Assembly: GCF_014655955.1 (NCBI RefSeq)
Contig: NZ_BNBO01000037.1
Coordinates: 1 to 64,000, forward strand
Source of the DNA: Kitasatospora indigofera
GTDB taxonomy: Bacteria; Actinomycetota; Actinomycetes; Streptomycetales; Streptomycetaceae
Direction: 5' to 3'
Length of the DNA: 64,000 nucleotides
Shown here: in pieces, positions 1-13,917 of the stretch
Position numbering within the stretch: the stretch's first letter is position 1
Layout: every line of letters starts with the position of its first letter
Notes under the pieces: generated by a model
Databases searched by the model: none
The model's input: the letters and a program-made list of their open reading frames with translations, nothing else
What the model was told of the DNA's origin: nothing
Made by a program: the position numbers and the translations under genes

Positions 1-47
1 ATGGTACTGCAGGGGGGACCCTGTGGGAGAGTAGGACGCCGCCGAAC
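1..47 (+). rRNA. rrf: 5S ribosomal RNA, 3' end (partial)
   Basis: The first bases read as the 3' strand of an actinobacterial 5S rRNA: a GGTACTGC..GGGGACCC..GTGGGAGAGTAGG core followed by the closing GACGCCGCCGAAC helix strand. The gene is cut by the left window edge, so the rest of the rrn operon should lie upstream. The exact 3' end is uncertain by a few bases. A strong terminator follows about 10 bp later. Confidence 0.9.
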
Positions 48-56
48 AATCATTCC

Positions 57-93
57 AAAAATGCCCCCTCCCGTTCGGGAGGGGGCATTTTTG
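57..93 (+). terminator. Rho-independent terminator of the rrn operon
   Basis: A perfect 12-bp stem (61-72 with 77-88) with a GTTC loop is flanked by AAAA on the left and TTTTT on the right, so it can extend by A-T pairs. This is a textbook intrinsic terminator directly behind 5S rRNA and should stop read-through into the phosphatase gene. Confidence 0.93.
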
Positions 94-125
94 CGTTAAC
101 GTCTCCCCAGCACAACCTGAGCTCG

Positions 126-986
126 GTGGAGGCGCGTCCAGTGCAGAACCTGACCCTTACGTGGCAGACCGCCGGCGGAGCCTCGGTCGCCCTCCTCGCG
201 GCGGGATACGCGGCCAAGCGGCTGCGGCGGCCCTCCCTGGGCAGCTTGCTGCGGGAGGCCGGGATCCTGCTGGCGCTCTTCTCGCTCTGGCAGCTGGTCG
301 GCCGGCTCTCACTGATGAGTGCCGACCACGCGCTGGACCGGGCCGCCTGGATCCATCGCACCGAACTGGCCTTCGGCCTGCCCGACGAGGCCGGCTGGCA
401 GGCGGCCGTCATCCCGTACCCGGTCGTGGTGAAGGCCGCCAACTACTACTACGCGTCCATGCACTTCGCCGTCATGATCGCCGTGCTGCTCTGGGTCCTC
501 GTCCGGCATCGCGCCAGGTACGCCTGGGTGCGGACCACGGTCGTGCTCACCACGGCGGTCTGCCTGGCCGTCCAGTTCATCCCGGTCGCCCCGCCCCGGA
601 TGCTGCCGGAGAGCGGCTTCGTCGACGTGGCGGCCGAGTACGGGCAGTCGGTCTACGGCGGTGCGGTCGGCGGGGTGGTGGTGGCCGCGCAGTTGTCGGC
701 GATGCCGTCGGTGCACGTGGCCTGGTGCGTCCTGGCGGCCGTCGCGGTGATCGTGGTGTCCCGGAGCGCGCTTCGCTGGCTGATCGTGCTGCACCCGCTG
801 ATCACGGTCTGGGTGGTGGTGGTCACCGCCAACCACTTCTGGGCGGACGGGCTGGTCGCGCTGGTGATCCTGGCCCTGGCCTACACGGCGCAGTGGGCGG
901 CCCGGAGGTTCCGCCCGGCCCGCCTGAGGGTCCAGGAGCCTTCCGGGCCGCGTCCGGCACCGCGAGGGGCCCCCGTACGGCACTGA
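126..986 (+). CDS. PAP2-family integral membrane phosphatase
   Basis: The 286-aa protein has about six hydrophobic segments and PAP2-superfamily motifs: PPRMLP (156-161), S195-V-H197 in the AMPSVHVAW stretch, and N236-H237...D241 in NHFWAD. The two His and the Asp fit the phosphatidate-phosphatase/inositol-phosphotransferase-type active site. It probably removes or transfers phosphate on a lipid-linked substrate at the membrane; the substrate cannot be told. The N-terminal KRLRRP (31-36) replaces the usual KX6RP motif, as in the PAP2_3 subgroup. The start is GTG at 126, with another GTG at 141 as an alternative. It follows the 5S terminator and converges on the acetate transporter, with a hairpin between them. 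Confidence 0.85.
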   Translation: MEARPVQNLTLTWQTAGGASVALLAAGYAAKRLRRPSLGSLLREAGILLALFSLWQLVGRLSLMSADHALDRAAWIHRTELAFGLPDEAGWQAAVIPYPVVVKAANYYYASMHFAVMIAVLLWVLVRHRARYAWVRTTVVLTTAVCLAVQFIPVAPPRMLPESGFVDVAAEYGQSVYGGAVGGVVVAAQLSAMPSVHVAWCVLAAVAVIVVSRSALRWLIVLHPLITVWVVVVTANHFWADGLVALVILALAYTAQWAARRFRPARLRVQEPSGPRPAPRGAPVRH

Positions 987-1054
987 GACCCCCGGACGGC
1001 ACCGAGGGCCCCGTAGGGGCCCGGGCCGGCCGGTACCTGGCCGGCACACCCGTG

Positions 1055-1081
1055 GGCCGGGCCTCTGCAGGAGGCCCGGCC
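1055..1081. terminator. Bidirectional hairpin between convergent genes
   Basis: A perfect 11-bp GC-rich stem (1055-1065 with 1071-1081) with a 5-base loop sits between the convergent phosphatase and transporter genes. A second short hairpin, GGGCCCC-gta-GGGGCCC, lies just upstream at 1006-1022. Neither has a U tract, as is common for streptomycete terminators. Confidence 0.55.
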
Positions 1082-1186
1082 GACGGTCGTTCCACGGCTG
1101 CCGCGGCCGGCACGGGGTGCCCGCACCGGCCGCGGTGTCCGGCCGGGCGGGCGACCGGTCGTCGCGGCGCCCGCCGACCGGGCGTG

Positions 1187-1750
1187 CTACTTGACCGGCA
1201 GTGCCGCCCGGCCCCAGCCGCTGTTGGTCAGCGCGGCGGTGGCCCAGTACCAGGCGACCAGACCGGACAGGGCGGCGAGCCACCCGCCGACCTTGGCGAG
1301 CCCGCCGGAGCTGCCGAAGGCGGCGATCGCCGAGACCACCAGGGAGACCGTGAGCAGGCCGTACACGGCACGGCTGAACAGGCCGGAGTTCCAGCTGGCG
1401 GCGGTCAGCGTGAGCGCCAGCAGCGCCCACAGCAGCAGGAAGAGACCCGCCGCGTTCTTGCCCGCGCCGCCCGCCGCCGACCAGGTCGCCCAGAAGGCAC
1501 CGAGGCTGGTGAAGGCGGTGCCGGTGAAGCCCTCGCCGGAGCGGAGCTGCCAGAGTCCGGCGACGAACAGGGTCAGCCCGCCGACCAGGTGGGCGAGGGT
1601 GGCCGCGTCCTTGGCACCGGTGCCGCTGAAGATGCTGGTGGAGAGCAGGCCGTAGGCGAGGAGGGTCAGGCCGAGTGCGAGATATCCGAGGGAACCGGCG
1701 TCGGCTCCTGAGGACCGGGCGTTCTGCGCCCCGGTAGCTTCGTTGCTCAC
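1187..1750 (-). CDS. GPR1/FUN34/YaaH (SatP-type) acetate uptake transporter
   Basis: The 187-aa protein is almost entirely six transmembrane segments. It opens with YLALGLTLLAYGLL and has the family's glycine-rich loop with GFTGTAFTSLGAFW, resembling SatP/YaaH acetate-succinate transporters. It likely imports short monocarboxylates such as acetate across the cytoplasmic membrane. Length is typical for the bacterial family (about 190-210 aa). The ATG start at 1750 has an AAAGGAGCCT ribosome-binding site just upstream on the minus strand. It is monocistronic, facing the phosphatase gene. The substrate is inferred from the family. Confidence 0.85.
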   Translation of the reverse strand: MSNEATGAQNARSSGADAGSLGYLALGLTLLAYGLLSTSIFSGTGAKDAATLAHLVGGLTLFVAGLWQLRSGEGFTGTAFTSLGAFWATWSAAGGAGKNAAGLFLLLWALLALTLTAASWNSGLFSRAVYGLLTVSLVVSAIAAFGSSGGLAKVGGWLAALSGLVAWYWATAALTNSGWGRAALPVK

Positions 1751-2085
1751 CGGAGGCTCCTTTCACTCTGGGCGCGCCTGAGGCGCTGTCAATGCGAGCG
1801 ATGAGGTGGCTGCGCTTGGCCGGCCGAGGGCGCACGGAAGTAGCCGTGCGAACGGCTGCGGTCAGTGAAGTGCCAGCGACGGAGCTGCTGGTCAGTGTCC
1901 CCTCCGGGGGATTCCCCGGTGAATCCGGTGTACCCGGCCGGTACCCGCTTGTACCCTTGTGAATGGCACAATTTGTATGGTCCGCCGTTGTGGGCCGCCC
2001 ACGATTGGCCACTTGGTGAACGGGATTGACCGCCCGGGTGAACCGTCGCCCGGGGGTTACGAGTTGGCCACGGCCTGACGCGAGG
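1751..2085. promoter_or_regulatory. Intergenic region holding the transporter promoter
   Basis: 335 bp lie between the transporter start and the end of osaC. Both neighbours are on the minus strand, so the transporter promoter should be here. The only AT-richer island is around 1960-1985 (CACAATTTGTATGG). No convincing -35/-10 pair, operator or ORF was recognised. Confidence 0.3.
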
Positions 2086-4650
2086 TCAGCCGGCCCGCTG
2101 GGCGGGCACCCGCAGGGTCAGGATCGCCATGTCGTCCGACGGGGGCTCGGGGGCGAACCGCTCCACGGCCCGCTGGACCCGGGCGGCCACCGCGCCGGCC
2201 GTCAGCCCGGTGCAGCCGGTGAGCACCTGGGCGAGGCCGTCGTCCCCCAGCATCCGCAGGCCCTCACGCCGTTCGGTGACGCCGTCGGTGACGCAGAGCA
2301 GCACCTCCCCCGGCTGCAGCACCAGGTGCTCGGCGGTCAGCTCCAGGTCCTCCATCACGCCGAGCAGCGGCTGCGGGGTGGCGGCCTGGTCCACCTGCCC
2401 GTCCACGCGCAGCCGCAGCGGCAGCGGGTGGCCGGCACAGACCAGCGACAACTCGGTGCAGCCGTCCGCCCTGGGGGTCAGCTCGCCGTACAGCAGGGTC
2501 AGGAAGCGGCTGCGCGAACCCTCGTCCAGGATGGCCGCGTTGAGCCGCCGCAGGACCTGCGGGGCGTCCAGTCCCTCGCGGGCGAGGAGCCGCAGCGAGT
2601 GGCGCGCCAGCCCGGTCACCGAGGCGGCCTCGGGGCCGGTGCCGCACACGTCGCCGATCGCGAAGCCGTAGGTGCCCTCCCGGATCGGGAAGAGGTCGTA
2701 GAAGTCGCCGCCGACCTCGTTGCCCTCGCCGGCCGCCTGGTAGAACACGTCCACCTCGACCCCGGGGATCTCCGGCAACTCCGGTGGCAGCAGGCTGCGC
2801 TGGAGCGCCTGGCTGGTGGCGGTGCGCTCGGAGTAGAGACGGGAGTTGTCCAGGGCCAGGGCGGCGCGACGGGAGAGGTCCTCGGCGAGTTCGAGCATCT
2901 CCTGGCGGAACCGGACACCGGCCGGCGCCCCCAGCACGAGCAGGCCGATGACCCGGTTGCGGGCGGCCAGCGGCAGTACCACCGTCTCGCCGAGCAGACC
3001 GGCGAGTTCGGGGCTGTCGGCGAGGCCGCCGGTGCGGGCCGCGTCGGCCGGCGCCGTCCAGAAGCGGGTGCCGGGGGCCGGGTCGGCCTCCGGGGCGGGG
3101 ATCTTGTCGAGGACGTACCGCAACGGGTCGATCCGGTCCTCGTCCTGGTGCAGGACGAAGGCGAGCGAGGCCGGGCCGCCCTGTTCGCCGCTGGTGTAGA
3201 CGGCGCACCAGGAGGCCAGCGTGGGCACCGCCATCTGCGCCATCAGCGCGAGCGTCTGCTCGTGCTCCAGGGTGCCGGCCAGCAGTTCGGAGGCCTCGAC
3301 CAGGAAGGACAGCGAGCCGCGGCGCAGCCGTTCCAGCTCGGCCAGCCGGGCGCTCTCCAGGGCCAGCGCGACCCGGTCGGCGGCGAACTGCAGGCGCAGC
3401 GCGTCCTCGTTGTCGTAGCGGCCCGGCGGGGCGGCGGCGACGCCCAGCGAGCCGATCAGCCGGCCGTCCACCTTCAGCGGGACGGTGATCAGCGAACGCA
3501 GTCCGCTGCCGTTGAGCAGCGGGACGGGCGCGGGCCGGATGGCCAGGTCCTCGTGGACGGTGGGCAGCCGGGCGGCGTCGAAGCGGCTGCGGTTCGGGTC
3601 GACCGGGAAGCGGTCGTAGCGGCGGCGGCCGGCGGTGAGCCCGGTGGCGGCGCGGACCTCGAACTCGCTCTCGTCGTCGGTGACCAGCAGCAGGTAGGCG
3701 GCGTCGGCGTCGAGGAGGTCCCGGGCGCGTTCCACGGTCCGCTGGAGCAGCGCGCCGAGGTCGTCCGGCGCGGCCGCCCCGGCGAGCAGGTCCAGGGGCG
3801 CGTCGGCGGGCCCGGCCGGATCGCCGCCGTGGGTGCGCGCGGGGGAGCGCAGGACGGCGCGGTCGACCTCGCGCACCAGCAGGCAGAGGGTGGACGGGAC
3901 GCCCTCGGCGTCGCGCACCCGGATCTGCACGCCGTACACCTCGACCGTCAGCCCGTCGCCGCGGCGCAGGCCGAAGCTGCCCTCCCAGCGGGCCAGCCGG
4001 AGGGTCTCGTCGAGGCCGAGGCCGATGCCGGCCGACTGCGGCCAGGCGGCGAACTCGGCCCAGGGGCGGCCCAGCACGTCCTCGGGGCGGTGCCGGAAGA
4101 GCGCTTCGGCGTCGGGGTTCCAGGCCAGTACCCGGGCGTGCTCGTCGACCTGGACGACGGCGACGTGCACCGGCCCGTCGGTGCTGGGCAGTTCGTCGCC
4201 GGGGGCGGCCGGTTCGGCGTACCTGGTGCCGATCACGTGGTCGGGCAGCGCGAGGCGGAACCAGACGGTCTTGCGGCCGGCCGCGTACTCGACGCCCCAG
4301 CAGGAGGACAGCGCCGAGCACATCAGCAGCCCGCGTCCGCCCTCGTCGTCCGGGTCCGCGTACCGTTCGACGCCCGCGTCGGGGACGTCGGCGAAGGCCG
4401 GCAGGCCGCGTTCGGGGTGGTGGTCGGTGACCTCGACCCGGACGGTCTCGTCCTCGCGCAGGCAGCAGACCTCGGCGGCGGTGCCGGCGTGCACGACGGC
4501 GTTGGTGACGAGTTCGCTCACCAGGACGACGGCGTCGTCGACGACCTCGGGCAGCCCCCAGCTCAGCAGGGCGTCCCGGACGAAGCCGCGCGCGGCCGCG
4601 GCCGACCGGCCCACTGGTCCGAAGGTGGCGGCTGCGCGCGCGGTGACCAC
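2086..4650 (-). CDS. osaC: OsaC-like sigma-factor regulator: HATPase-PAS-GAF-PP2C
   Basis: The 854-aa multidomain signalling protein has an RsbW-like HATPase at about 15-130 (N box SELVTNAVVHAG, DEGGRGLLM loop), a PAS domain at about 160-270, GAF-like regions at about 305-440 and 460-610, and a C-terminal SpoIIE/PP2C phosphatase at about 630-850 with GGDFYD, GDVCGTG and SDDMA metal-binding motifs. The architecture matches S. coelicolor OsaC, which returns sigma-B activity to normal after osmotic stress (established for that protein). It may act on anti-sigma-factor antagonists as kinase and phosphatase. I place the start at GTG 4650 behind a GAGGAGAAG site; the longer open frame to 5115 lacks such a signal and is low complexity. 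It is divergent from the osaA-like kinase. Confidence 0.85.
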   Translation of the reverse strand: MVTARAAATFGPVGRSAAAARGFVRDALLSWGLPEVVDDAVVLVSELVTNAVVHAGTAAEVCCLREDETVRVEVTDHHPERGLPAFADVPDAGVERYADPDDEGGRGLLMCSALSSCWGVEYAAGRKTVWFRLALPDHVIGTRYAEPAAPGDELPSTDGPVHVAVVQVDEHARVLAWNPDAEALFRHRPEDVLGRPWAEFAAWPQSAGIGLGLDETLRLARWEGSFGLRRGDGLTVEVYGVQIRVRDAEGVPSTLCLLVREVDRAVLRSPARTHGGDPAGPADAPLDLLAGAAAPDDLGALLQRTVERARDLLDADAAYLLLVTDDESEFEVRAATGLTAGRRRYDRFPVDPNRSRFDAARLPTVHEDLAIRPAPVPLLNGSGLRSLITVPLKVDGRLIGSLGVAAAPPGRYDNEDALRLQFAADRVALALESARLAELERLRRGSLSFLVEASELLAGTLEHEQTLALMAQMAVPTLASWCAVYTSGEQGGPASLAFVLHQDEDRIDPLRYVLDKIPAPEADPAPGTRFWTAPADAARTGGLADSPELAGLLGETVVLPLAARNRVIGLLVLGAPAGVRFRQEMLELAEDLSRRAALALDNSRLYSERTATSQALQRSLLPPELPEIPGVEVDVFYQAAGEGNEVGGDFYDLFPIREGTYGFAIGDVCGTGPEAASVTGLARHSLRLLAREGLDAPQVLRRLNAAILDEGSRSRFLTLLYGELTPRADGCTELSLVCAGHPLPLRLRVDGQVDQAATPQPLLGVMEDLELTAEHLVLQPGEVLLCVTDGVTERREGLRMLGDDGLAQVLTGCTGLTAGAVAARVQRAVERFAPEPPSDDMAILTLRVPAQRAG

Positions 4651-5066
4651 GTTGCCACTTCTCCTCTGCTCTGGTCCGGCTGTCCCGCCGCACACGGTGG
4701 ACGGTCCGGGGGCTGATCGCCTGCTGCGCCTGCCGGGTGGTGGCGGCGCCGGGACGACTCGTGGCCCGGTGCAGCGCTCCACCCTACTTTCCGGTTGGTT
4801 CCCCGTGGGGACAGGGAGCCGAAACAAGCACCGGAGGGTGATTCTGGGCACGTGTTTGGCCGGGAGTGGTAACAACCCAGCGCAACCGGCCGTACACCCG
4901 GTGCCAGTACTGCCAGACTGGGGGGTCCGCAACGACCTGATCGCGCAGTACGGTCGATGCGGTGCTGGTGGGCCGGACGGCCCCCGCAGCGGTTCTCGGC
5001 CGCACCGGTGCCTGTGCCCAAGCGGTTCCGGGCGTACTGGACAGTTCACGATGTGGGAGGGTCCCG
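4651..5066. promoter_or_regulatory. Divergent osaC / osaA promoter region
   Basis: 416 bp separate the two divergent starts. No long conserved ORF is credible here; the open frames on both strands are low complexity. A GGGAGGG site at 5055-5061 serves osaA and a GAGGAGAAG site serves osaC. I looked for the sigma-B type -10 (GGGTAC/T) and did not find a convincing copy on either strand, so regulation is not assigned. Confidence 0.4.
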
Positions 5067-9737
<4,671 letters not shown>

Positions 9738-10070
9738 GGGCTGTCCCGGGGGCGCCCGGCGCGGCCGGGGCGCCGGGAGGGGAGCCCGGGCGCCGGTTCG
9801 TGCCGGAGGCCGTGCCCGTTCGCTGGCGGGGACGGCGGGGAACCCGGTAGGGTCACCGATCGTTGCGAACAGTGACGGAACCGCGACTCAGCGCAGAGGT
9901 GCGCCGGAGCGCTGTTCGCCCGGTCGGCGACGCGGTCTCCCCGCAGGTCGGCGGATCACGTTCCACCGGGGCGGTGTGGCGGGCGAGGGGGTCGGGCTAG
10001 CATGACCGGGGTAATGGTGGGCAGTACCAAGGTGCCGTCCCCTGGGCGGCAGGCGGCAGGAGGGCGGGTC
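9738..10070 (+). promoter_or_regulatory. osaA-osaB intergenic region
   Basis: 333 bp separate the osaA-like and osaB-like genes, both on the plus strand, so osaB may have its own promoter. An ATG at 10002 is in frame with osaB but has no Shine-Dalgarno site. Nothing else certain was seen. Confidence 0.3.
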
Positions 10071-10709
10071 GTGGTGCAGAAAGCGAAGATCCTCCTGGTC
10101 GACGACCGACCGGAGAACCTGTTGGCCCTGGAGGCCATCCTCTCCGCGCTCGACCAGACGCTGGTGCGTGCCGCGTCCGGCGAGGAGGCGCTCAAGGCGC
10201 TGCTGACCGACGACTTCGCGGTGATCCTGCTCGACGTCCAGATGCCGGGGATGGACGGCTTCGAGACGGCCTCCCACATCAAGCGCCGCGAGCGCACCCG
10301 GGACATCCCGATCATCTTCCTCACCGCGATCAACCACGGGCCGCACCACACCTTCCGCGGCTACGCGGCCGGCGCGGTGGACTACATCTCCAAGCCCTTC
10401 GACCCGTGGGTGCTGCGGGCCAAGGTGTCGGTCTTCGTCGACCTCTACGTGAAGAACTGCCAGCTCAAGGAGCAGGCGGCACTGCTGCGGCTGCAGCTGG
10501 AGGCGGGCGACGCCCAGCCGGCGCTGGGCAGCGCGCTGCTGAGCGAGCTGTCGGCCCGGCTGGCCTCGGTGGAGGAGCAGGCGGAGGCCCTGACCAAGCA
10601 GCTGGACGGCTCGGACGACAGCGGCGCCGCCGCCACGGCCGCCCACCTGGAGCGCAAGCTGACGGGTCTGCGCCGGGCGCTGGAGGCGCTGCGCCCCGGC
10701 TCGGACTGA
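10071..10709 (+). CDS. osaB: OsaB-like response regulator, receiver plus coiled coil
   Basis: The 212-aa protein has an N-terminal receiver (about 5-125) with the acidic pair in LLVDD, phospho-acceptor D55 in ILLDVQMPGMDG, a Thr in FLTAI and the YISKPF lysine. The remaining 85 residues are a Leu/Ala/Glu-rich predicted coiled coil with no DNA-binding domain. This matches OsaB of S. coelicolor, the osmoadaptation partner of OsaA. It probably acts by protein-protein contact rather than as a classical transcription factor. I chose GTG 10071 because AGGAGGG ends 6 bp upstream; GTG 10074 and ATG 10002 are alternatives. Confidence 0.87.
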   Translation: MVQKAKILLVDDRPENLLALEAILSALDQTLVRAASGEEALKALLTDDFAVILLDVQMPGMDGFETASHIKRRERTRDIPIIFLTAINHGPHHTFRGYAAGAVDYISKPFDPWVLRAKVSVFVDLYVKNCQLKEQAALLRLQLEAGDAQPALGSALLSELSARLASVEEQAEALTKQLDGSDDSGAAATAAHLERKLTGLRRALEALRPGSD

Positions 10710-10876
10710 TCCCGGCCGCCGCGCGGGCCCGGCCTCCGGCGACCCGGCCGGTCACGTGGGCCGGTTCGGCCGGGCGGGTGAAGCGTGGTCAGGGTGACGG
10801 TGTGTCTGCGACACGCGCGGGGCCCGGCGCCCGGGCGCGTGTCCACAGCCGCGCGCCGCCGGTAGGCTGCTGGCCC

Positions 10877-13642
10877 ATGGCCACTCGTACGCCCGGCAGC
10901 GACACTAGCGGCGTGCGCCGCGGGGACATCAGCGGCTCGCGCGGCGGGGCCGCACGCGGCTCCGGTGCGGGACCGGCCAGGAAGGCGGCCGCGAAGTCCC
11001 CGGCCAAGGCACCGGCCGGGAAGGCGGCGGCGAAGAAGGCCGCGCCGGCGAAGAAGGCGGCCGCCAAGCCCGCCGCGGCGCCCGCGCCGGCTCCGCCCAG
11101 GCCGATACTCTTCCGCGCCGTCCGGGCCGTCTGGCTCGGCCTGGCGCACAGCGTCGGCGCGCTCTTCCGGGGCTTCGGCGACGGCGCCAAGGGCCTGCAC
11201 CCGGACCACCGCAAGGACGGCGTGGGGCTGCTGCTGCTGGCGCTCGCCCTGGTCACCGCGGCCGGGACGTGGTTCAGCCCGCAGGGCTGGCTCGGTGAGG
11301 CCGCGACCAACGTGGTCTCCGGACTGTTCGGCCGGCTCGACGTCCTGGTCCCGTTCCTGCTGGCGGCCGTCGGGGTGCGGCTGATGCGGCATCCGGAGGT
11401 GCCGGAGGCGAACGGACGGATCGTCATCGGGCTGAGCGCGCTGGTGGTCGGTGTGCTCGGGCTGGTGCACATCGGCTGCGGAGCTCCCGCGATGGGCGGC
11501 GGCGCGACCAGGATCCGGCAGGCGGGCGGTCTGGCCGGCTGGGCCGCCTCGACCCCGATGATGGCGGCCGCCGGGCCCCCGCTCGCCGTGCCGCTGCTGT
11601 TGCTGCTGGCCTTCTTCGGCCTGCTGGTGGTGACCGCGACCCCGGTGAACCGGATCCCCGAGCGGCTGCGGATGCTCGGCGTGCGCCTCGGCGTGGTCGA
11701 GCCGACCGCCGAGGAGGCGGCCGCCGCGGGTGGTGCGCCGGCGCGCGAGTACTCGACCGATCCGCCGGAGGACGCCGACCCGAACGCGCTGCCCTTCACG
11801 GTGGACACCGACGGTGACGGTGCGGCGGACGGCGCCGCCCGCCGCCGGCGCCGGCGGCGCAAGCAGGTGGACGAGCCGGAGCTGGACCCGGCCGTCGCCG
11901 ACATGTTCGCCAAGCGGCCGCAGACCGGCTCGGGGGAGGACGGGGACGACCCGTACGCGACCCGGGACATCGCGGCCGGGGTGGCCGCCGACCTGGACGG
12001 CGCCCTGCTGTACGGGGTGCCCGCCTCGCCCGCCGTGGCGGACATGATGCACCAGGTCCAGGACCGCACCGCCGTGCCGGAGGAGCCGGCCGTCCCGGCG
12101 GCCCGCACGGCCGGGCAGGCGGCCCCGGAGGAGCACGGCCCGGCCCCCGTCCGGATGGAGCAGCTGCAGCTCTCCGGCGACATCACCTACGCGCTGCCCT
12201 CGCTGGACCTGCTGGAGCGCGGCGGCCCGGGCAAGACCCGCAGCAAGCTCAACGACGACGTGGTGGCCCAGCTGACCGCGGTGTTCGGCGAGTTCAAGGT
12301 GGACGCCAGGGTCACCGGCTTCACCCGCGGCCCGACGGTCACCCGCTACGAGGTCGAGCTGGGCCCGGCGGTCAAGGTGGAGCGGATCACCGCGCTGGGC
12401 AAGAACATCGCGTACGCGGTGGCCAGCGCGGACGTCCGGATCATCAGCCCGATCCCCGGCAAGTCCGCGGTCGGCATCGAGATCCCCAACCTCGACCGCG
12501 AGATGGTCAACCTCGGCGACCTGCTGCGCTCGCGCGCGGCCGCCGACGACCAGCACCCGATGCTGGTCGGGATGGGCAAGGACGTCGAGGGCCACACCGT
12601 GATGGCCAACCTCGCGAAGATGCCGCACATCCTGGTGGCCGGCGCCACCGGCGCGGGCAAGTCGTCCTGCATCAACTGCCTGATCACCTCGGTGCTGGCG
12701 CGGGCCACCCCGGACGAGGTCCGGATGGTGCTGGTGGACCCCAAGCGGGTCGAGCTGACGGCGTACGAGGGCATCCCGCACCTGATCACACCGATCATCA
12801 CCAACCCGAAGAAGGCCGCCGAGGCGCTGCAGTGGGTGGTCCGCGAGATGGACCTGCGCTACGACGACCTCGCCGCGTTCGGGTTCCGCCACGTGGACGA
12901 CTTCAACGCGGCGGTGCGGGCGGGGAAGATCACCCCGCCGCTGGGCAGCGAGCGGGAGCTGACGCCCTACCCGTACCTGCTGGTGATCGTCGACGAGCTG
13001 GCCGACCTGATGATGGTCGCGCCGCGCGACGTCGAGGACTCGGTCGTCCGGATCACCCAGCTCGCCCGGGCGGCCGGCATCCACCTGGTGCTGGCGACCC
13101 AGCGCCCGTCGGTGGACGTGGTCACCGGCCTGATCAAGGCCAACGTGCCCTCCCGGCTGGCCTTCGCCACCTCCGCGATGATGGACTCCCGGGTCATCCT
13201 CGACCAGCCGGGCGCCGAGAAGCTGATCGGCAAGGGCGACGCGCTCTTCCTGCCGATGGGCGCCAGCAAACCCATCCGGATGCAGGGCGCGTTCGTCACC
13301 GAGGCCGAGATCGCCGCCGTGGTCCAGCACTGCAAGGACCAGCTGACGGCGGTCTACCGGGACGACGTGACGGTCGGCGGCGGGCCGCGCAAGGAGATCG
13401 ACGAGGAGATCGGCGACGACCTCGACCTGCTCATCCAGGCGACCGAGCTGGTGGTCTCCACCCAGTTCGGTTCGACCTCGATGCTCCAGCGGAAACTGCG
13501 GGTCGGTTTCGCGAAGGCGGGCCGGTTGATGGACCTGATGGAGTCTCGTGGGATCGTTGGGCCCAGCGAGGGCTCCAAGGCCCGGGATGTGCTCGTCAAA
13601 CCCGACGAGTTGGACGGTGTGATCATCAGCATCCGGGGGTAG
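10877..13642 (+). CDS. ftsK: DNA translocase FtsK/SpoIIIE
   Basis: The 921-aa protein moves chromosomal DNA across closing septa, which in sporulating streptomycetes means during sporulation septation. The first 75 residues are a basic Ala/Lys/Pro-rich tail (AAAK/APAKK repeats). About four membrane segments follow (115-270), then an acidic linker, the alpha-beta motor with Walker A GATGAGKSS (from 589) and Walker B LLVIVDELADLMMV, and the C-terminal gamma winged helix (STSMLQRKLRVGFAKAGRLM) that reads KOPS-like DNA motifs. The start is ATG 10877. The gene is followed 275 bp later by the RodZ-like gene. Confidence 0.95.
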   Translation: MATRTPGSDTSGVRRGDISGSRGGAARGSGAGPARKAAAKSPAKAPAGKAAAKKAAPAKKAAAKPAAAPAPAPPRPILFRAVRAVWLGLAHSVGALFRGFGDGAKGLHPDHRKDGVGLLLLALALVTAAGTWFSPQGWLGEAATNVVSGLFGRLDVLVPFLLAAVGVRLMRHPEVPEANGRIVIGLSALVVGVLGLVHIGCGAPAMGGGATRIRQAGGLAGWAASTPMMAAAGPPLAVPLLLLLAFFGLLVVTATPVNRIPERLRMLGVRLGVVEPTAEEAAAAGGAPAREYSTDPPEDADPNALPFTVDTDGDGAADGAARRRRRRRKQVDEPELDPAVADMFAKRPQTGSGEDGDDPYATRDIAAGVAADLDGALLYGVPASPAVADMMHQVQDRTAVPEEPAVPAARTAGQAAPEEHGPAPVRMEQLQLSGDITYALPSLDLLERGGPGKTRSKLNDDVVAQLTAVFGEFKVDARVTGFTRGPTVTRYEVELGPAVKVERITALGKNIAYAVASADVRIISPIPGKSAVGIEIPNLDREMVNLGDLLRSRAAADDQHPMLVGMGKDVEGHTVMANLAKMPHILVAGATGAGKSSCINCLITSVLARATPDEVRMVLVDPKRVELTAYEGIPHLITPIITNPKKAAEALQWVVREMDLRYDDLAAFGFRHVDDFNAAVRAGKITPPLGSERELTPYPYLLVIVDELADLMMVAPRDVEDSVVRITQLARAAGIHLVLATQRPSVDVVTGLIKANVPSRLAFATSAMMDSRVILDQPGAEKLIGKGDALFLPMGASKPIRMQGAFVTEAEIAAVVQHCKDQLTAVYRDDVTVGGGPRKEIDEEIGDDLDLLIQATELVVSTQFGSTSMLQRKLRVGFAKAGRLMDLMESRGIVGPSEGSKARDVLVKPDELDGVIISIRG

Positions 13643-13917
13643 CCGTGCCCCCGCGCGAGCAGTTGCCTCCGGACGTGTCCACTCGTTCGGAGGACAGAGG
13701 GTGCGGCGGGAACCGACCGGGTTGCCGTCGCGTCACAGGGCCGGGGGAGCACCATGGACCCGCCGGGCTGATCCGCCGTCATCCGACGGCGGCCGGCCCG
13801 CGGAACCCCGGCCGGGATGGGCGCGCACGTTCGGGCCTATTCCGCTTGAGAATCGTTCCGACCCCGCCCCTAGACTGTTTCTCCAGCAGGTGGCCATCCG
13901 CTCGAAAGGCGCACCCC

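Noticed and set aside
2026..4716. Long plus-strand open frame over osaC
   Set aside because: It is a low-complexity Gly/Arg/Gln shadow; the minus strand has five clear domains.
10002..10070. Upstream ATG start for the OsaB-like regulator
   Set aside because: There is no Shine-Dalgarno site, and the added residues do not belong to the receiver fold. GTG 10071 has AGGAGGG.
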